Positions 1-8,372 of a stretch of 64,000 bases of DNA are shown here, piece by piece (positions within the stretch are counted from its first letter, which is position 1; every line of letters starts with the position of its first letter). The notes under the pieces were generated by a model that was not told the origin of the DNA, did not search any database, and was given only the letters and a program-made list of their open reading frames with translations. A program made the translations under genes and the position numbers. The stretch comes from Pseudomonas sp. PD9R (GTDB taxonomy: Bacteria; Pseudomonadota; Gammaproteobacteria; Pseudomonadales; Pseudomonadaceae): contig NZ_JAHTMR010000009.1 in the NCBI RefSeq assembly GCF_019200975.1, positions 62,001 through 126,000 of the forward strand, read 5' to 3'.

Positions 1-1292
1 CGCAGTAAGCGCGCCTGCGTTGGCAGCGGCATGTCACCGATTTCATCGAGGAACAGCGTGCCTTTATCGGCCTTGCGGATCAGGCCGATGCTGCCTTTCT
101 GGTTGGCTCCGGTAAACGCGCCTTTCTCGTAGCCGAACAGCTCCGACTCGACGAGTTCGGCGGGGATCGCTGCACAGTTGACGGCAATGAACGCCTGTTT
201 GTTGCGGGAGCTGGCCTGATGCAGGGCTTTGACGAACACCTCTTTACCGACCCCGGTTTCACCGTGGATCAACAACGGAATGTCTTTTTCCAGCAAGCGC
301 TCGGCCTGACGCACGGCCTTTTCCACGCGGCTGTCGCCAAAATGCAGAGTATTGAGGTTGATCGGTGCCGCTGCCGGGTTTGCTACTTCGGGTTGGAACT
401 TCTTGGGTTCTGCAAACAGCCTTGGCTGAATCGGTGCCTGCTTCGGTCGTTTCAGCAGGCACTGGAAACGGTTGCGTCCGGAAGCCTGGAGAGCGAAGGG
501 CAGGCCTTCGGGCTGATTCAGCAACTCCAGCAGCGAGACCTTGAACAGGCTCTCGACGCTGACCCGCGACAGGCGGATGCCCAACAGATTGTCGGCCCGG
601 CGATTGGCCGACAGTATCTGGCCGCTCTCATCGAAAATCAGCAGCCCGGCCCACTGGCTGTCGAGGTTGTTCAGGCCGGTGTTGAAGGTCAGCTGAAAAT
701 GCTGGCCATGGAACAGGTTGAGAATCAGCCGGTTTTCCACGGTCTGACTCATCATCTTGACCATGCCCAACGTATGGGATGGCGGCAGGTAGCTGTCGCT
801 GGACACGTCCAGCACCGCAATGACCTTGCGCTCGGCATCGAAAATCGGCGCAGCGGAACCGGTCATGAAACGGTTGGCCTTGAGGAAGTGTTCATCGTGT
901 TCGATATGCACTGCCTGCTCGCAGGCCAGAGCGGTGCCGATGGCGTTGGTGCCGCTGCAACGCTCCATCCAGCTGGCGCCGGCGCTGAAACCACGGGTCA
1001 GGCTCGGCTCGATGAAGCGCTGGGTGCCCCAGGAAGTGAGTACCTGGCCCTGATTGTCGGCGAGCATGATCAGGCAATTGGAATTGCTCAGGATGTTCTC
1101 GTAATACGGCAGCACTTCCTGATGGGTGGTTTGCACCAGCGAATGCTGGCTCTCCAGCAACTGCGCAATGCCATCGGCCGGCAGCTGATCGAACGCCGGT
1201 GCGTTCTGATGATCAAGGCCGAACGCGCGGCAACGAGACCAGGAATCCTGGATGACGGCGTCGTGGGAGAGCGGTGAGGCAGGTACGGCCAT
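1..1292 (-). CDS. sigma-54-dependent activator, AcoR-like (3' part outside window)
   Basis: An enhancer-binding protein that would activate RNA polymerase carrying sigma-54. The ATG is at 1292 and about 430 codons are visible before the left edge cuts the gene; the rest of the AAA+ domain and the Fis-type DNA-binding domain are missing. In order: an N-terminal GAF-like region (about residues 60-200), a PAS-like segment (about 215-270, containing GLLIFDESGQILSANR), then the AAA+ domain with Walker A GETGVGKE near residue 345 and the sigma-54 contact motif GAFTGA near residue 389. The architecture is that of the AcoR family. It is divergent from the ABC importer operon, whose upstream region carries a sigma-54 promoter, so it is very probably that operon's activator. 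The inducer is unknown. Confidence 0.9.
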   Translation of the reverse strand, partial: MAVPASPLSHDAVIQDSWSRCRAFGLDHQNAPAFDQLPADGIAQLLESQHSLVQTTHQEVLPYYENILSNSNCLIMLADNQGQVLTSWGTQRFIEPSLTRGFSAGASWMERCSGTNAIGTALACEQAVHIEHDEHFLKANRFMTGSAAPIFDAERKVIAVLDVSSDSYLPPSHTLGMVKMMSQTVENRLILNLFHGQHFQLTFNTGLNNLDSQWAGLLIFDESGQILSANRRADNLLGIRLSRVSVESLFKVSLLELLNQPEGLPFALQASGRNRFQCLLKRPKQAPIQPRLFAEPKKFQPEVANPAAAPINLNTLHFGDSRVEKAVRQAERLLEKDIPLLIHGETGVGKEVFVKALHQASSRNKQAFIAVNCAAIPAELVESELFGYEKGAFTGANQKGSIGLIRKADKGTLFLDEIGDMPLPTQARLL

Positions 1293-1349
1293 GGCAGTCG
1301 ATCTCTGAACAAACTTTATTGTTTTTATAAGTGCTTAAGCGCAACCCCT

Positions 1350-1428
1350 GTAGGAGCTGCCGCAGGCTGCGACCTTTTGATTTTTTTACAAACAAGATCA
1401 AAAGATCGCAGCCTGCGGCAGCTCCTAC
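1350..1428. repeat. REP doublet (REPIN), GTAGGAGCTGCCG family
   Basis: Two inverted copies of a REP sequence, GTAGGAGCTGCCG...GATC and its complement, with a short T/A-rich centre. The GTAGGAG ends are on the outside. It lies in the divergent intergenic region just upstream of the activator gene, so it is not obviously a transcript end. Confidence 0.9.
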
Positions 1429-1466
1429 ATGGCCCGCGCGAGCCGAGCAAAAGCATGCGTAGAGTG

Positions 1467-1557
1467 TTGTTCACTATTGTTCATTGTCAATCGTTCAGGT
1501 GTTCAGTTGTTCATTCACGATTGTTCATTTCTGTTCAGCAACGAATGTGGTTGTTCC
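1467..1557 (+). promoter_or_regulatory. array of TTGTTCA direct repeats, candidate enhancer-binding site
   Basis: Seven same-strand copies of (T/C)(T/C)GTTCA or GTGTTCA start at 1467, 1477, 1491, 1499, 1507, 1521 and 1531, with a weaker TTGTTCC at 1551. The intervals are 10, 14, 8, 8, 14 and 10 bp, a symmetric pattern. Relative to the start predicted from the sigma-54 promoter (about 1628) the array spans roughly -161 to -71, where sigma-54 activators usually bind. Assignment to the divergent activator is an inference. Confidence 0.6.
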
Positions 1558-1601
1558 TCTGTTTTCGAATATTCCAAGCCAGATCAAAGGCTTGCGATTC
1601 T

Positions 1602-1617
1602 TGGCACGAATGTCGCT
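1602..1617 (+). promoter_or_regulatory. sigma-54 (-24/-12) promoter of the ABC importer operon
   Basis: TGGCACGAATGTCGCT matches the sigma-54 consensus TGGCACG-N4-TTGCW with one mismatch (TCGC for TTGC). The invariant GG and GC pairs are present with the correct 10-base separation. Transcription would start near 1628, about 35 bases before the first gene. The neighbouring divergent activator supports this reading. Confidence 0.8.
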
Positions 1618-1662
1618 ATATCGCTCCGGTCGCTTGACTCCAAAAATAAAAAAGGCCGAGCC

Positions 1663-2757
1663 ATGTCATTAACCCTGGAGCATGTCAGCCGCACCGTCGA
1701 GGGCCAGACCTGGATTGACGATGCGTGCCTAAGTTTCGAACCCGGATCCTTCAACGTTTTGCTCGGCCGCACGCTGTCCGGCAAAACCAGTCTCATGCGT
1801 CTGATGGCCGGGCTGGACAAGCCTGACAGTGGCCGCGTGCTGATGAATGGCGTGGACGTCACCCAGCGTCCCGTGCGCCTGCGCAACGTGTCGATGGTGT
1901 ATCAGCAGTTCATCAATTACCCGACCATGACCGTCTTCGAGAACATCGCCTCGCCGCTGCGTCAGGCCGGTGTGTCCAATGAAATCATCCAGAGCAAAGT
2001 GCTGGAAACCGCGAAGATGCTGCGCATCGAGAAGTTCCTCCAGCGCTATCCCCTCGAACTTTCCGGCGGCCAGCAACAACGAACGGCGATGGCCCGGGCG
2101 CTGGTCAAAGACGCCGAACTGATCCTGTTCGACGAACCGCTGGTCAACCTCGATTACAAGCTGCGCGAAGAGCTGCGCCAGGAAATGCGCGAGTTGTTCA
2201 AAGCCCGGCACACCATTGCGATTTATGCCACCACCGAACCCAACGAAGCGTTGGCCTTGGGTGGCACCACGACCATTCTTCACGAAGGCCGGGTGATCCA
2301 GAGTGGCAAATCCTCCGAGGTCTACCACCAGCCGCAAACGGTGTTGGCGGCGGAGCTGTTTTCCGAGCCGCCGATCAATCTGATGCCGGGGCGCATTGCG
2401 GGCAACGAAGTGAGTTTCGCCAACTTCGTGCACTTTCCGTTGAACGTTGATTTGCGTCCGGTAGGCGAGGGCGAGTTTCGCTTTGGCGTGCGTCCCAGCC
2501 ATATCTCGCTGGTGCCGAGCAACGACGATGACCTGGAGTTGGCGGTGACCGTCGAGGTCGCGGAAATCAGCGGCTCGGAAACCTTCCTGCATGTGCGCAA
2601 CGAGCATTTTTTGCTGGTACTGCACTTGCCCGGTGTTCACGAGTACGACGTCGATGCGCCGATTCGCATCTACATTCCGACCCATAAACTATTCGTGTTC
2701 GATATGCAGGGGCGGCTGGTCCAGGCGCCGGGCCGGCGTATCGCGAGGGTTGCCTGA
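1663..2757 (+). CDS. glpS: ABC importer ATP-binding protein 1 (GlpS-type)
   Basis: First gene of a six-gene ABC importer operon whose gene content matches the glycerol importer glpSTPQUV described in Rhizobium leguminosarum. The 364-residue protein is a cytoplasmic ATPase with a C-terminal TOBE-like region. Visible motifs: Walker A GRTLSGKT at 35-42 (not the usual GPSGxGKS/T), Q-loop around 80-83, signature LSGGQ at 133-137 and Walker B LILFDEP at 153-159. The switch histidine is missing, with ATTEP at 189-193 where VTHDQ is expected. ATG 1663 was chosen because the upstream in-frame extension would cross the promoter and is not protein-like. The gene overlaps the next by one base. Glycerol or another polyol is the likely substrate, by homology only. 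Confidence 0.85.
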   Translation: MSLTLEHVSRTVEGQTWIDDACLSFEPGSFNVLLGRTLSGKTSLMRLMAGLDKPDSGRVLMNGVDVTQRPVRLRNVSMVYQQFINYPTMTVFENIASPLRQAGVSNEIIQSKVLETAKMLRIEKFLQRYPLELSGGQQQRTAMARALVKDAELILFDEPLVNLDYKLREELRQEMRELFKARHTIAIYATTEPNEALALGGTTTILHEGRVIQSGKSSEVYHQPQTVLAAELFSEPPINLMPGRIAGNEVSFANFVHFPLNVDLRPVGEGEFRFGVRPSHISLVPSNDDDLELAVTVEVAEISGSETFLHVRNEHFLLVLHLPGVHEYDVDAPIRIYIPTHKLFVFDMQGRLVQAPGRRIARVA

Positions 2758-3872
2758 TGGCCGAAATCCGTTTGCGGAACCTCGCCCACAGCTACACCAA
2801 AACACCGGTTGGCCCCGAGGATTACGCGATCCGCGAGATGGACCACATCTGGGAGCAGGGCGGTGCCTATGCGTTGCTCGGCCCTTCGGGGTGTGGCAAG
2901 TCGACGTTGCTTAACATCATCTCCGGGTTGCTCAGCCCGTCCCAAGGCCATGTTTTGTTCGATGGTAAAGCGGTCAACAACCTGACCCCCGAAAAACGCA
3001 ACATCGCCCAGGTTTTCCAGTTTCCCGTGGTCTACGACACCATGACGGTGTTCGACAACCTGGCCTTCCCGTTGCGCAATCAGGGCATGGCCGAGGCAAG
3101 AGTTCACACCAAGGTGCAGGAAATCGCCGAGGTTCTCGATCTTCAGGGCTTGCTGGGCAAAAAAGCGAGCAACCTCACGGCCGACGAAAAACAGAAAGTT
3201 TCCATGGGGCGCGGGCTGGTGCGCGATGACGTCTCGGCAATCCTCTTCGATGAACCGCTGACGGTGATCGACCCGCACCTGAAGTGGAAACTGCGGCGCA
3301 AGCTCAAGCAGATTCACGAGCAGTTCAACATCACCATGGTCTACGTGACCCACGATCAACTGGAGGCCTCGACCTTCGCCGACAAGATTGCGGTGATGTA
3401 CGGCGGGCAGATCGTGCAGTTCGGCACACCACGGGAATTGTTCGAGCGGCCGAGCCACACCTTTGTCGGCTATTTCATTGGCAGCCCGGGGATGAACCTG
3501 ATCGACGTTCAACCGCAACCCGGTGGTGTCGGTTTCGCCTCGACCCATCTGCCGCTTTCCGAGGCCATGCAGCAGCGTATTGCCGAGACGCAATGGAAAA
3601 CCCTGAAGGTCGGCATCCGGCCGGAATTCGTCCATGTGTGGGACGAACCCTTTGATGACGCGATGCGGGCACAAGTCGTACACGTCGAAGACCTCGGCAC
3701 TTACAAGATCATGACGCTCAACCTCGATGGCGCACCGTTGAAGGTGCGGCTGGCTGAAGACAAACCCGTACCGGTGGGCACGGCGCACATCAGTTTTCCG
3801 GCGCAGTGGCTGATGGTCTACGCCGACGAATTCCTCCTGGAAGCGCAAGCCACTCATGAGGTACAGCCATGA
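2757..3872 (+). CDS. glpT: ABC importer ATP-binding protein 2 (GlpT-type ATPase)
   Basis: Second ATPase of the importer, 371 residues; this is not the E. coli glycerol-3-phosphate permease that shares the symbol. Walker A GPSGCGKST is at 42-50, the Q-loop at 87-90, Walker B ILFDEP at 162-167 and the switch histidine H199 in VTHDQ, all intact. The ABC signature is degenerate: LTADEKQ at 140-146 where LSGGQ is expected, and the D-loop reads TVID. These changes complement those in the preceding ATPase, so the pair should form one canonical and one degenerate ATP site. A TOBE-like C-terminus follows. TGATG overlap with the upstream gene and ATGA overlap with the downstream gene suggest translational coupling. 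Confidence 0.87.
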   Translation: MAEIRLRNLAHSYTKTPVGPEDYAIREMDHIWEQGGAYALLGPSGCGKSTLLNIISGLLSPSQGHVLFDGKAVNNLTPEKRNIAQVFQFPVVYDTMTVFDNLAFPLRNQGMAEARVHTKVQEIAEVLDLQGLLGKKASNLTADEKQKVSMGRGLVRDDVSAILFDEPLTVIDPHLKWKLRRKLKQIHEQFNITMVYVTHDQLEASTFADKIAVMYGGQIVQFGTPRELFERPSHTFVGYFIGSPGMNLIDVQPQPGGVGFASTHLPLSEAMQQRIAETQWKTLKVGIRPEFVHVWDEPFDDAMRAQVVHVEDLGTYKIMTLNLDGAPLKVRLAEDKPVPVGTAHISFPAQWLMVYADEFLLEAQATHEVQP

Positions 3873-4735
3873 ACAAGGTGCAGAACAACAAGGCCTGGTG
3901 GCTGGTGCTGCCGGTGTTCCTGCTGGTGGCGTTCAGTGCGGTGATCCCGATGATGACCGTGGTCAACTATTCGGTGCAGGACATCTTCGACCAGTCGAGC
4001 CGTTACTTCGTCGGCGCCGACTGGTACAAGCAGGTGCTGCTCGATCCGCGTCTGCACGACTCGTTGCTGCGTCAGTTCATCTATTCGGCCTGCGTGTTGC
4101 TGATCGAAATTCCCTTGGGCATTGCCATCGCGCTGACCATGCCGACCAAGGGCCGCTGGTCATCGCTGGTACTGATCATCCTGGCGATTCCGCTGCTGAT
4201 TCCATGGAACGTGGTTGGCACCATCTGGCAGATTTTCGGTCGGGCCGATATCGGCCTGCTCGGGTCGAGCCTCAATGCAATGGGCATCAGCTACAACTAT
4301 GCGGCGAACACCATGGATGCCTGGGTCACCGTGCTGGTAATGGATGTGTGGCACTGGACGTCGCTGGTGGCGTTGCTGTGTTTCTCCGGTTTGCGGGCGA
4401 TTCCGGATGTGTATTACCAGGCCGCGCGAATTGATCGGGCATCGGCCTGGGCAGTATTCCGGCACATCCAGTTGCCCAAGCTCAAGAGTGTGCTGCTGAT
4501 CGCGGTGATGCTGCGCTTCATGGACAGTTTCATGATCTACACCGAGCCGTTCGTGCTGACCGGTGGTGGTCCGGGGAATGCCACGACGTTCCTTAGCCAG
4601 ACGCTTACGCAGATGGCCATCGGGCAGTTCGACCTGGGACCGGCCGCGGCATTTTCGCTGGTGTATTTCCTGATCATCCTGTTGGTGTCCTGGTTGTTCT
4701 ACACCGCCATGACTCACTCTGACGCCAACCGCTGA
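3869..4735 (+). CDS. glpP: ABC importer inner-membrane permease 1 (GlpP-type)
   Basis: Sugar-type (MalF/UgpA-like) permease of 288 residues with about six hydrophobic membrane segments, the first at roughly residues 10-32. The cytoplasmic EAA-type coupling loop is visible around 183-203 (AARIDRASAWAVFRHIQLP) and would contact the ATPases. It overlaps the upstream ATPase gene by four bases (ATGA) and lies 7 bp before the second permease. The substrate cannot be read from the sequence. Confidence 0.88.
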   Translation: MNKVQNNKAWWLVLPVFLLVAFSAVIPMMTVVNYSVQDIFDQSSRYFVGADWYKQVLLDPRLHDSLLRQFIYSACVLLIEIPLGIAIALTMPTKGRWSSLVLIILAIPLLIPWNVVGTIWQIFGRADIGLLGSSLNAMGISYNYAANTMDAWVTVLVMDVWHWTSLVALLCFSGLRAIPDVYYQAARIDRASAWAVFRHIQLPKLKSVLLIAVMLRFMDSFMIYTEPFVLTGGGPGNATTFLSQTLTQMAIGQFDLGPAAAFSLVYFLIILLVSWLFYTAMTHSDANR

Positions 4736-4742
4736 GGCCATC

Positions 4743-5543
4743 ATGAGCAAGAGAAAGCTGATTCCACTGCTGATCTACATCCTGTTCCTGCTGGTGCCGA
4801 TCTACTGGCTGCTGAACATGTCGTTCAAGAGCAACACCGAAATTCTCGGCGGCCTGACGCTGTTTCCGCAGGATTTCACCCTCCACAACTACAAGGTGAT
4901 CTTCACCGATCCGGCGTGGTACACCGGCTATCTCAACTCGCTGTATTACGTGAGTTTGAACACGGTGATTTCCTTGAGCGTGGCGCTGCCGGCAGCCTAT
5001 GCGTTCTCGCGTTATCGCTTCCTGGGCGACAAGCACTTGTTCTTCTGGTTGCTGACCAACCGCATGGCGCCCCCGGCGGTGTTTTTGCTGCCGTTCTTCC
5101 AGCTCTATTCGTCGATCGGGTTATTCGACACGCACATTGCCGTGGCCTTGGCCCACTGCTTGTTCAACGTGCCTTTGGCGGTGTGGATTCTTGAAGGTTT
5201 CATGTCTGGCGTACCCAAGGAAATCGACGAAACCGCCTACATCGATGGCTACAGTTTTCCCAAGTTCTTCGTGAAGATTTTCATCCCGCTGATTGGTTCC
5301 GGTATCGGCGTCACAGCGTTTTTCTGCTTCATGTTTTCCTGGGTCGAACTCTTGCTGGCGCGAACGCTGACCTCGGTCAACGCCAAGCCTATCGCGGCGG
5401 TGATGACTCGAACGGTCTCGGCGTCCGGCATCGACTGGGGCGTGCTGGCGGCGGCGGGGGTGTTGACCATTCTGCCGGGCATGCTGGTGATCTGGTTTGT
5501 TCGCAATCACGTGGCCAAGGGCTTTGCCCTGGGCCGGGTATGA
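4743..5543 (+). CDS. glpQ: ABC importer inner-membrane permease 2 (GlpQ-type)
   Basis: MalG/UgpE-like permease of 266 residues, partner of the preceding permease. Six hydrophobic segments are apparent, starting at residues 6-25, and the EAA loop lies around 160-182 (EIDETAYIDGYSFPKFF). The symbol follows the Rhizobium importer nomenclature and does not denote glycerophosphodiester phosphodiesterase. The ATG follows a seven-base gap after the first permease. Confidence 0.88.
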   Translation: MSKRKLIPLLIYILFLLVPIYWLLNMSFKSNTEILGGLTLFPQDFTLHNYKVIFTDPAWYTGYLNSLYYVSLNTVISLSVALPAAYAFSRYRFLGDKHLFFWLLTNRMAPPAVFLLPFFQLYSSIGLFDTHIAVALAHCLFNVPLAVWILEGFMSGVPKEIDETAYIDGYSFPKFFVKIFIPLIGSGIGVTAFFCFMFSWVELLLARTLTSVNAKPIAAVMTRTVSASGIDWGVLAAAGVLTILPGMLVIWFVRNHVAKGFALGRV

Positions 5544-5553
5544 GGAGCTGATG

Positions 5554-5826
5554 ATGGAATGGATGAGTTGGACCACCCCGACAGCAGCGTTCTTCAGTGT
5601 CATTGCCTTGATCCTGGTGGGCATGACCACTTGGGAATTGCGTTCGCCAAGCATTCTTCGGCGTGGCTTTTTGCCGATTGCCACTACCCGTGGCGATCGG
5701 CTGTTTATCGGTCTTCTCGGCAGCGCCTACCTGCATTTGCTGGTAATCGGCGTGACCGACTGGAGCATCTGGGTAGCGTCCGCGTTGTCCCTGGTGTGGC
5801 TGTTGGCAGTGATGCGTTGGGGCTAG
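5554..5826 (+). CDS. glpU: small membrane protein of the importer operon, DUF2160 (GlpU-type)
   Basis: A 90-residue protein with three hydrophobic stretches that resembles the DUF2160 family, which accompanies this type of importer. Its role in transport is not established. The ribosome-binding site GAGGAG at 5542-5547 is 6 bases from ATG 5554 and only 3 from ATG 5551, so 5554 (MEWMSW) is preferred. An upstream in-frame start would overlap the permease gene. Confidence 0.78.
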   Translation: MEWMSWTTPTAAFFSVIALILVGMTTWELRSPSILRRGFLPIATTRGDRLFIGLLGSAYLHLLVIGVTDWSIWVASALSLVWLLAVMRWG

Positions 5827-5873
5827 TCGAATCGCTCGGCAATGTTGCTCCGAAACTTAAACAGGAGGTCTCT

Positions 5874-7616
5874 ATGTTCGACAAAAACAATAAGCTGCGA
5901 CATAGCATTTCATTGGCAGCCATGCTGGCACTCAGCGGTTTGAGCGCTTCGGCCTGGGCCGATGCCTATGAAGAAGCTGCCCAGAAATGGATTGGCAGCG
6001 AGTTCAAACCGTCCACCCTGACGGCCGATCAGCAGCTCGCAGAGTTGAAGTGGTTCATCAAGGCCGCCGAGCCGTTTCGCGGGATGGACATCAAGGTCGT
6101 CTCGGAAACCCTGACCACGCACGAGTATGAGTCCAAGGTGCTGGCCAAGGCCTTTACCGAAATCACCGGGATCAAAGTCACCCACGACTTGCTGCAGGAA
6201 GGCGATGTCGTGGAGAAACTGCAGACCGTGATGCAATCGGACAAGAGCATCTATGACGGCTGGGTCAACGACTCGGATTTGATCGGTACTCACTTCCGAT
6301 ACGGCAAGACTGAAGCGATCACCGACCTGATGGCCAACGAGGGCAAGAACTTCACCTCGCCAACCCTGGACATCAAGGACTTCATCGGTATTTCCTTCAC
6401 CACGGCGCCGGACGGCAAGATCTATCAATTGCCTGACCAGCAGTTCGCCAACCTGTATTGGTTCCGCGCCGACTGGTTCGAGCGCGCAGACCTGAAAGCC
6501 AAGTTCAAAGCCAAGTACGGTTATGAGCTGGGCGTCCCGGTGAACTGGTCGGCTTATGAAGACATCGCCAAATTCTTCAGCGAAGACGTCAAGGAAATCG
6601 ACGGCAAGCGGGTCTATGGCCACATGGACTACGGCAAGAAAGACCCGTCGCTGGGCTGGCGCTTCACCGATGCCTGGTTCTCCATGGCCGGCGGCGGCGA
6701 TAAGGGCTTGCCTAACGGTTTACCGGTGGACGAGTGGGGTATCCGCGTCGAGGACTGCCATCCTGTGGGTTCCAGCGTGACCCGTGGTGGCGACACCAAC
6801 GGTCCGGCGGCGGTATTTGCCACGACCAAATACGTCGACTGGCTGAAAGCCTATGCGCCACCGGAAGCGGCGGGCATGACCTTCTCCGAATCCGGTCCGG
6901 TGCCGTCCCAGGGCAACATCGCCCAACAGATCTTCTGGTACACCGCGTTCACCGCCGACATGACCAAACCGGGTCTGCCAGTGGTAAACGCCGATGGCAC
7001 GCCGAAATGGCGGATGGCGCCGTCGCCGCGTGGGCCGTATTGGGAAGAGGGCATGAAACTGGGGTATCAGGACGTGGGTTCGTGGACGTTCATGAAGTCC
7101 ACGCCTGAGAAACAGAAACTGGCGGCCTGGTTGTACGCGCAGTTCGTGACCTCGAAAACCGTGTCACTGAAGAAAACCATCGTCGGCCTGACGCCGATCC
7201 GCGAGTCGGACATCAACTCGCAAGCGATGACCGACCTGGCACCTAAGCTCGGTGGCCTGGTGGAGTTCTACCGCAGCCCGGCCCGCGTGCAATGGACCCC
7301 GACCGGGACCAACGTGCCGGACTATCCGCGTCTGGCGCAACTGTGGTGGAGCCACATCGCCGAAGCTGCCAGCGGCGAGAAAACTCCGCAACAGGCACTG
7401 GACGGTCTGGCCAAGGATCAGGACGCGATCATGTCCCGTCTGGAACGCTCGAAGGCGCAAGCCGTATGCGCACCGAAAATGAACCCGGAACGCGACGCTC
7501 AATACTGGTTCGACCAACCGGGCGCACCGAAACCGAAACTGGCAAACGAAAAGCCTAAAGGCGAAACCGTGGGCTACAACGAACTGCTGAAGTCCTGGGC
7601 GGATGCGCGTAAGTAA
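5874..7616 (+). CDS. glpV: ABC importer periplasmic substrate-binding protein (GlpV-type)
   Basis: Exported solute-binding protein of 580 residues, long for the family but normal for the GlpV type. A signal peptide covers about residues 1-29, with basic residues (KNNKLRH), a hydrophobic core and probable cleavage after SAWA. The start is fixed by the strong ribosome-binding site AGGAGGT at 5863-5869; the longer in-frame ORF runs back through the DUF2160 gene and is spurious. As last gene of the operon it is followed by a terminator. The ligand is inferred to be glycerol or a similar polyol from operon content. Confidence 0.88.
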   Translation: MFDKNNKLRHSISLAAMLALSGLSASAWADAYEEAAQKWIGSEFKPSTLTADQQLAELKWFIKAAEPFRGMDIKVVSETLTTHEYESKVLAKAFTEITGIKVTHDLLQEGDVVEKLQTVMQSDKSIYDGWVNDSDLIGTHFRYGKTEAITDLMANEGKNFTSPTLDIKDFIGISFTTAPDGKIYQLPDQQFANLYWFRADWFERADLKAKFKAKYGYELGVPVNWSAYEDIAKFFSEDVKEIDGKRVYGHMDYGKKDPSLGWRFTDAWFSMAGGGDKGLPNGLPVDEWGIRVEDCHPVGSSVTRGGDTNGPAAVFATTKYVDWLKAYAPPEAAGMTFSESGPVPSQGNIAQQIFWYTAFTADMTKPGLPVVNADGTPKWRMAPSPRGPYWEEGMKLGYQDVGSWTFMKSTPEKQKLAAWLYAQFVTSKTVSLKKTIVGLTPIRESDINSQAMTDLAPKLGGLVEFYRSPARVQWTPTGTNVPDYPRLAQLWWSHIAEAASGEKTPQQALDGLAKDQDAIMSRLERSKAQAVCAPKMNPERDAQYWFDQPGAPKPKLANEKPKGETVGYNELLKSWADARK

Positions 7617-7637
7617 GTGATGTGAGTGTGAAAGGCG

Positions 7638-7664
7638 AACGGCACCGAAAGGTGCCGTTTTTGT
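7638..7664 (+). terminator. Rho-independent terminator after the ABC importer operon
   Basis: The stem AACGGCACC / GGTGCCGTT closes a GAAA loop and is followed by T-rich sequence (TTTTTGTTTG). It lies about 20 bases after the last stop codon of the operon. Confidence 0.88.
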
Positions 7665-7695
7665 TTGTGCCTGATCTGACTCCTTCGCGCTGGAA

Positions 7696-8010
7696 TCAAG
7701 TCAGCGCCGCCAATTGCGCGACTGTTTCTGGAAAGCGCTCGACCAGTCGAATCAAGGTCGTGGCCTGCGCATTTGGTTGTGCACGTCCTTGTTCCCAGTT
7801 TTCCAGCGTCCGGGTATTCGTACGCAGATACATCGCGAATACCGAACGGGAAAGGTTGAGCTGTTGGCGTATGGCTACGACCTCCTCGGCAGTGATCGGC
7901 ACCAGTTTTGGCAGTTTGACCTTGTGGGTTCGCAGCGTGACTTTGCTTTGGCGCTCATCGGCCAACGATTCAAGGCCTTCCATCAGTTCGGTAAAAATGT
8001 CACGTTTCAT
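7696..8010 (-). CDS. higA: antitoxin / HTH regulator of a HigBA-type toxin-antitoxin locus
   Basis: A 104-residue protein with a Cro/CI-type helix-turn-helix at about residues 45-81 (ending TNTRTLENWEQGRAQPN), as in HigA2/NadS-type antitoxins. Such proteins bind their own promoter and neutralise a RelE-fold toxin. It is the second gene of the locus, which is the usual order for higBA systems, and its ATG overlaps the end of the toxin reading frame by 11 bases. The antitoxin itself is intact although the toxin frame is broken. The specific family is assigned from sequence resemblance only. Confidence 0.8.
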   Translation of the reverse strand: MKRDIFTELMEGLESLADERQSKVTLRTHKVKLPKLVPITAEEVVAIRQQLNLSRSVFAMYLRTNTRTLENWEQGRAQPNAQATTLIRLVERFPETVAQLAALT

Positions 8011-8349
8011 AATGGGATCTCGTGTTGATTTCGCGATCTAGAGCTTGCCTAAAAAGTTTCTTCTGGGAAGGTGACAGATCGTCTTGCTCGTTTTTGCTGT
8101 ATACGGAGAACAGCCAGAATTGATCAAAACCCGACCACCAGTAATAAATAACCCTTAATCCGCTGCGCTTGCCTTTGCCTCGTCGCTGATCGGAGAAACA
8201 GAGTTTCCGCAACCCGCCCATACCTTCCACTCGTTCGCCTGCTTCCGGGTTTTTCAGCAGCCCAGTTGAAAGCTGCGAAACAATTCGTCGTCCAGATAAT
8301 CATTTCGGAGCTTTTGAAATGCGGGTAATTCGATAAAAAGAGCGTCCAT
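8000..8349 (-). pseudogene. higB: HigB/RelE-like toxin with a single-base frameshift
   Basis: From ATG 8349 the frame encodes 31 residues beginning MDALFIELPAFQKL and then stops at 8254-8256. Shifting by one base restores a continuous frame (LLKNPEAGERVEGMGG onward) to the stop at 8000. Adding one base near 8258-8264, in a run of G/C, would give a 116-residue protein, the usual size of HigB-2 toxins. A short internal ORF starting at 8230 retains only the C-terminal two thirds. The break could be genuine inactivation or a sequencing error. Confidence 0.78.
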
Positions 8350-8372
8350 GTTCTGTACGTTACCTGCGTATA

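Noticed and set aside
219..1277. Open frame on the plus strand opposite the sigma-54 activator
   Set aside because: The minus strand encodes GAF, PAS and AAA+ motifs through the same interval.
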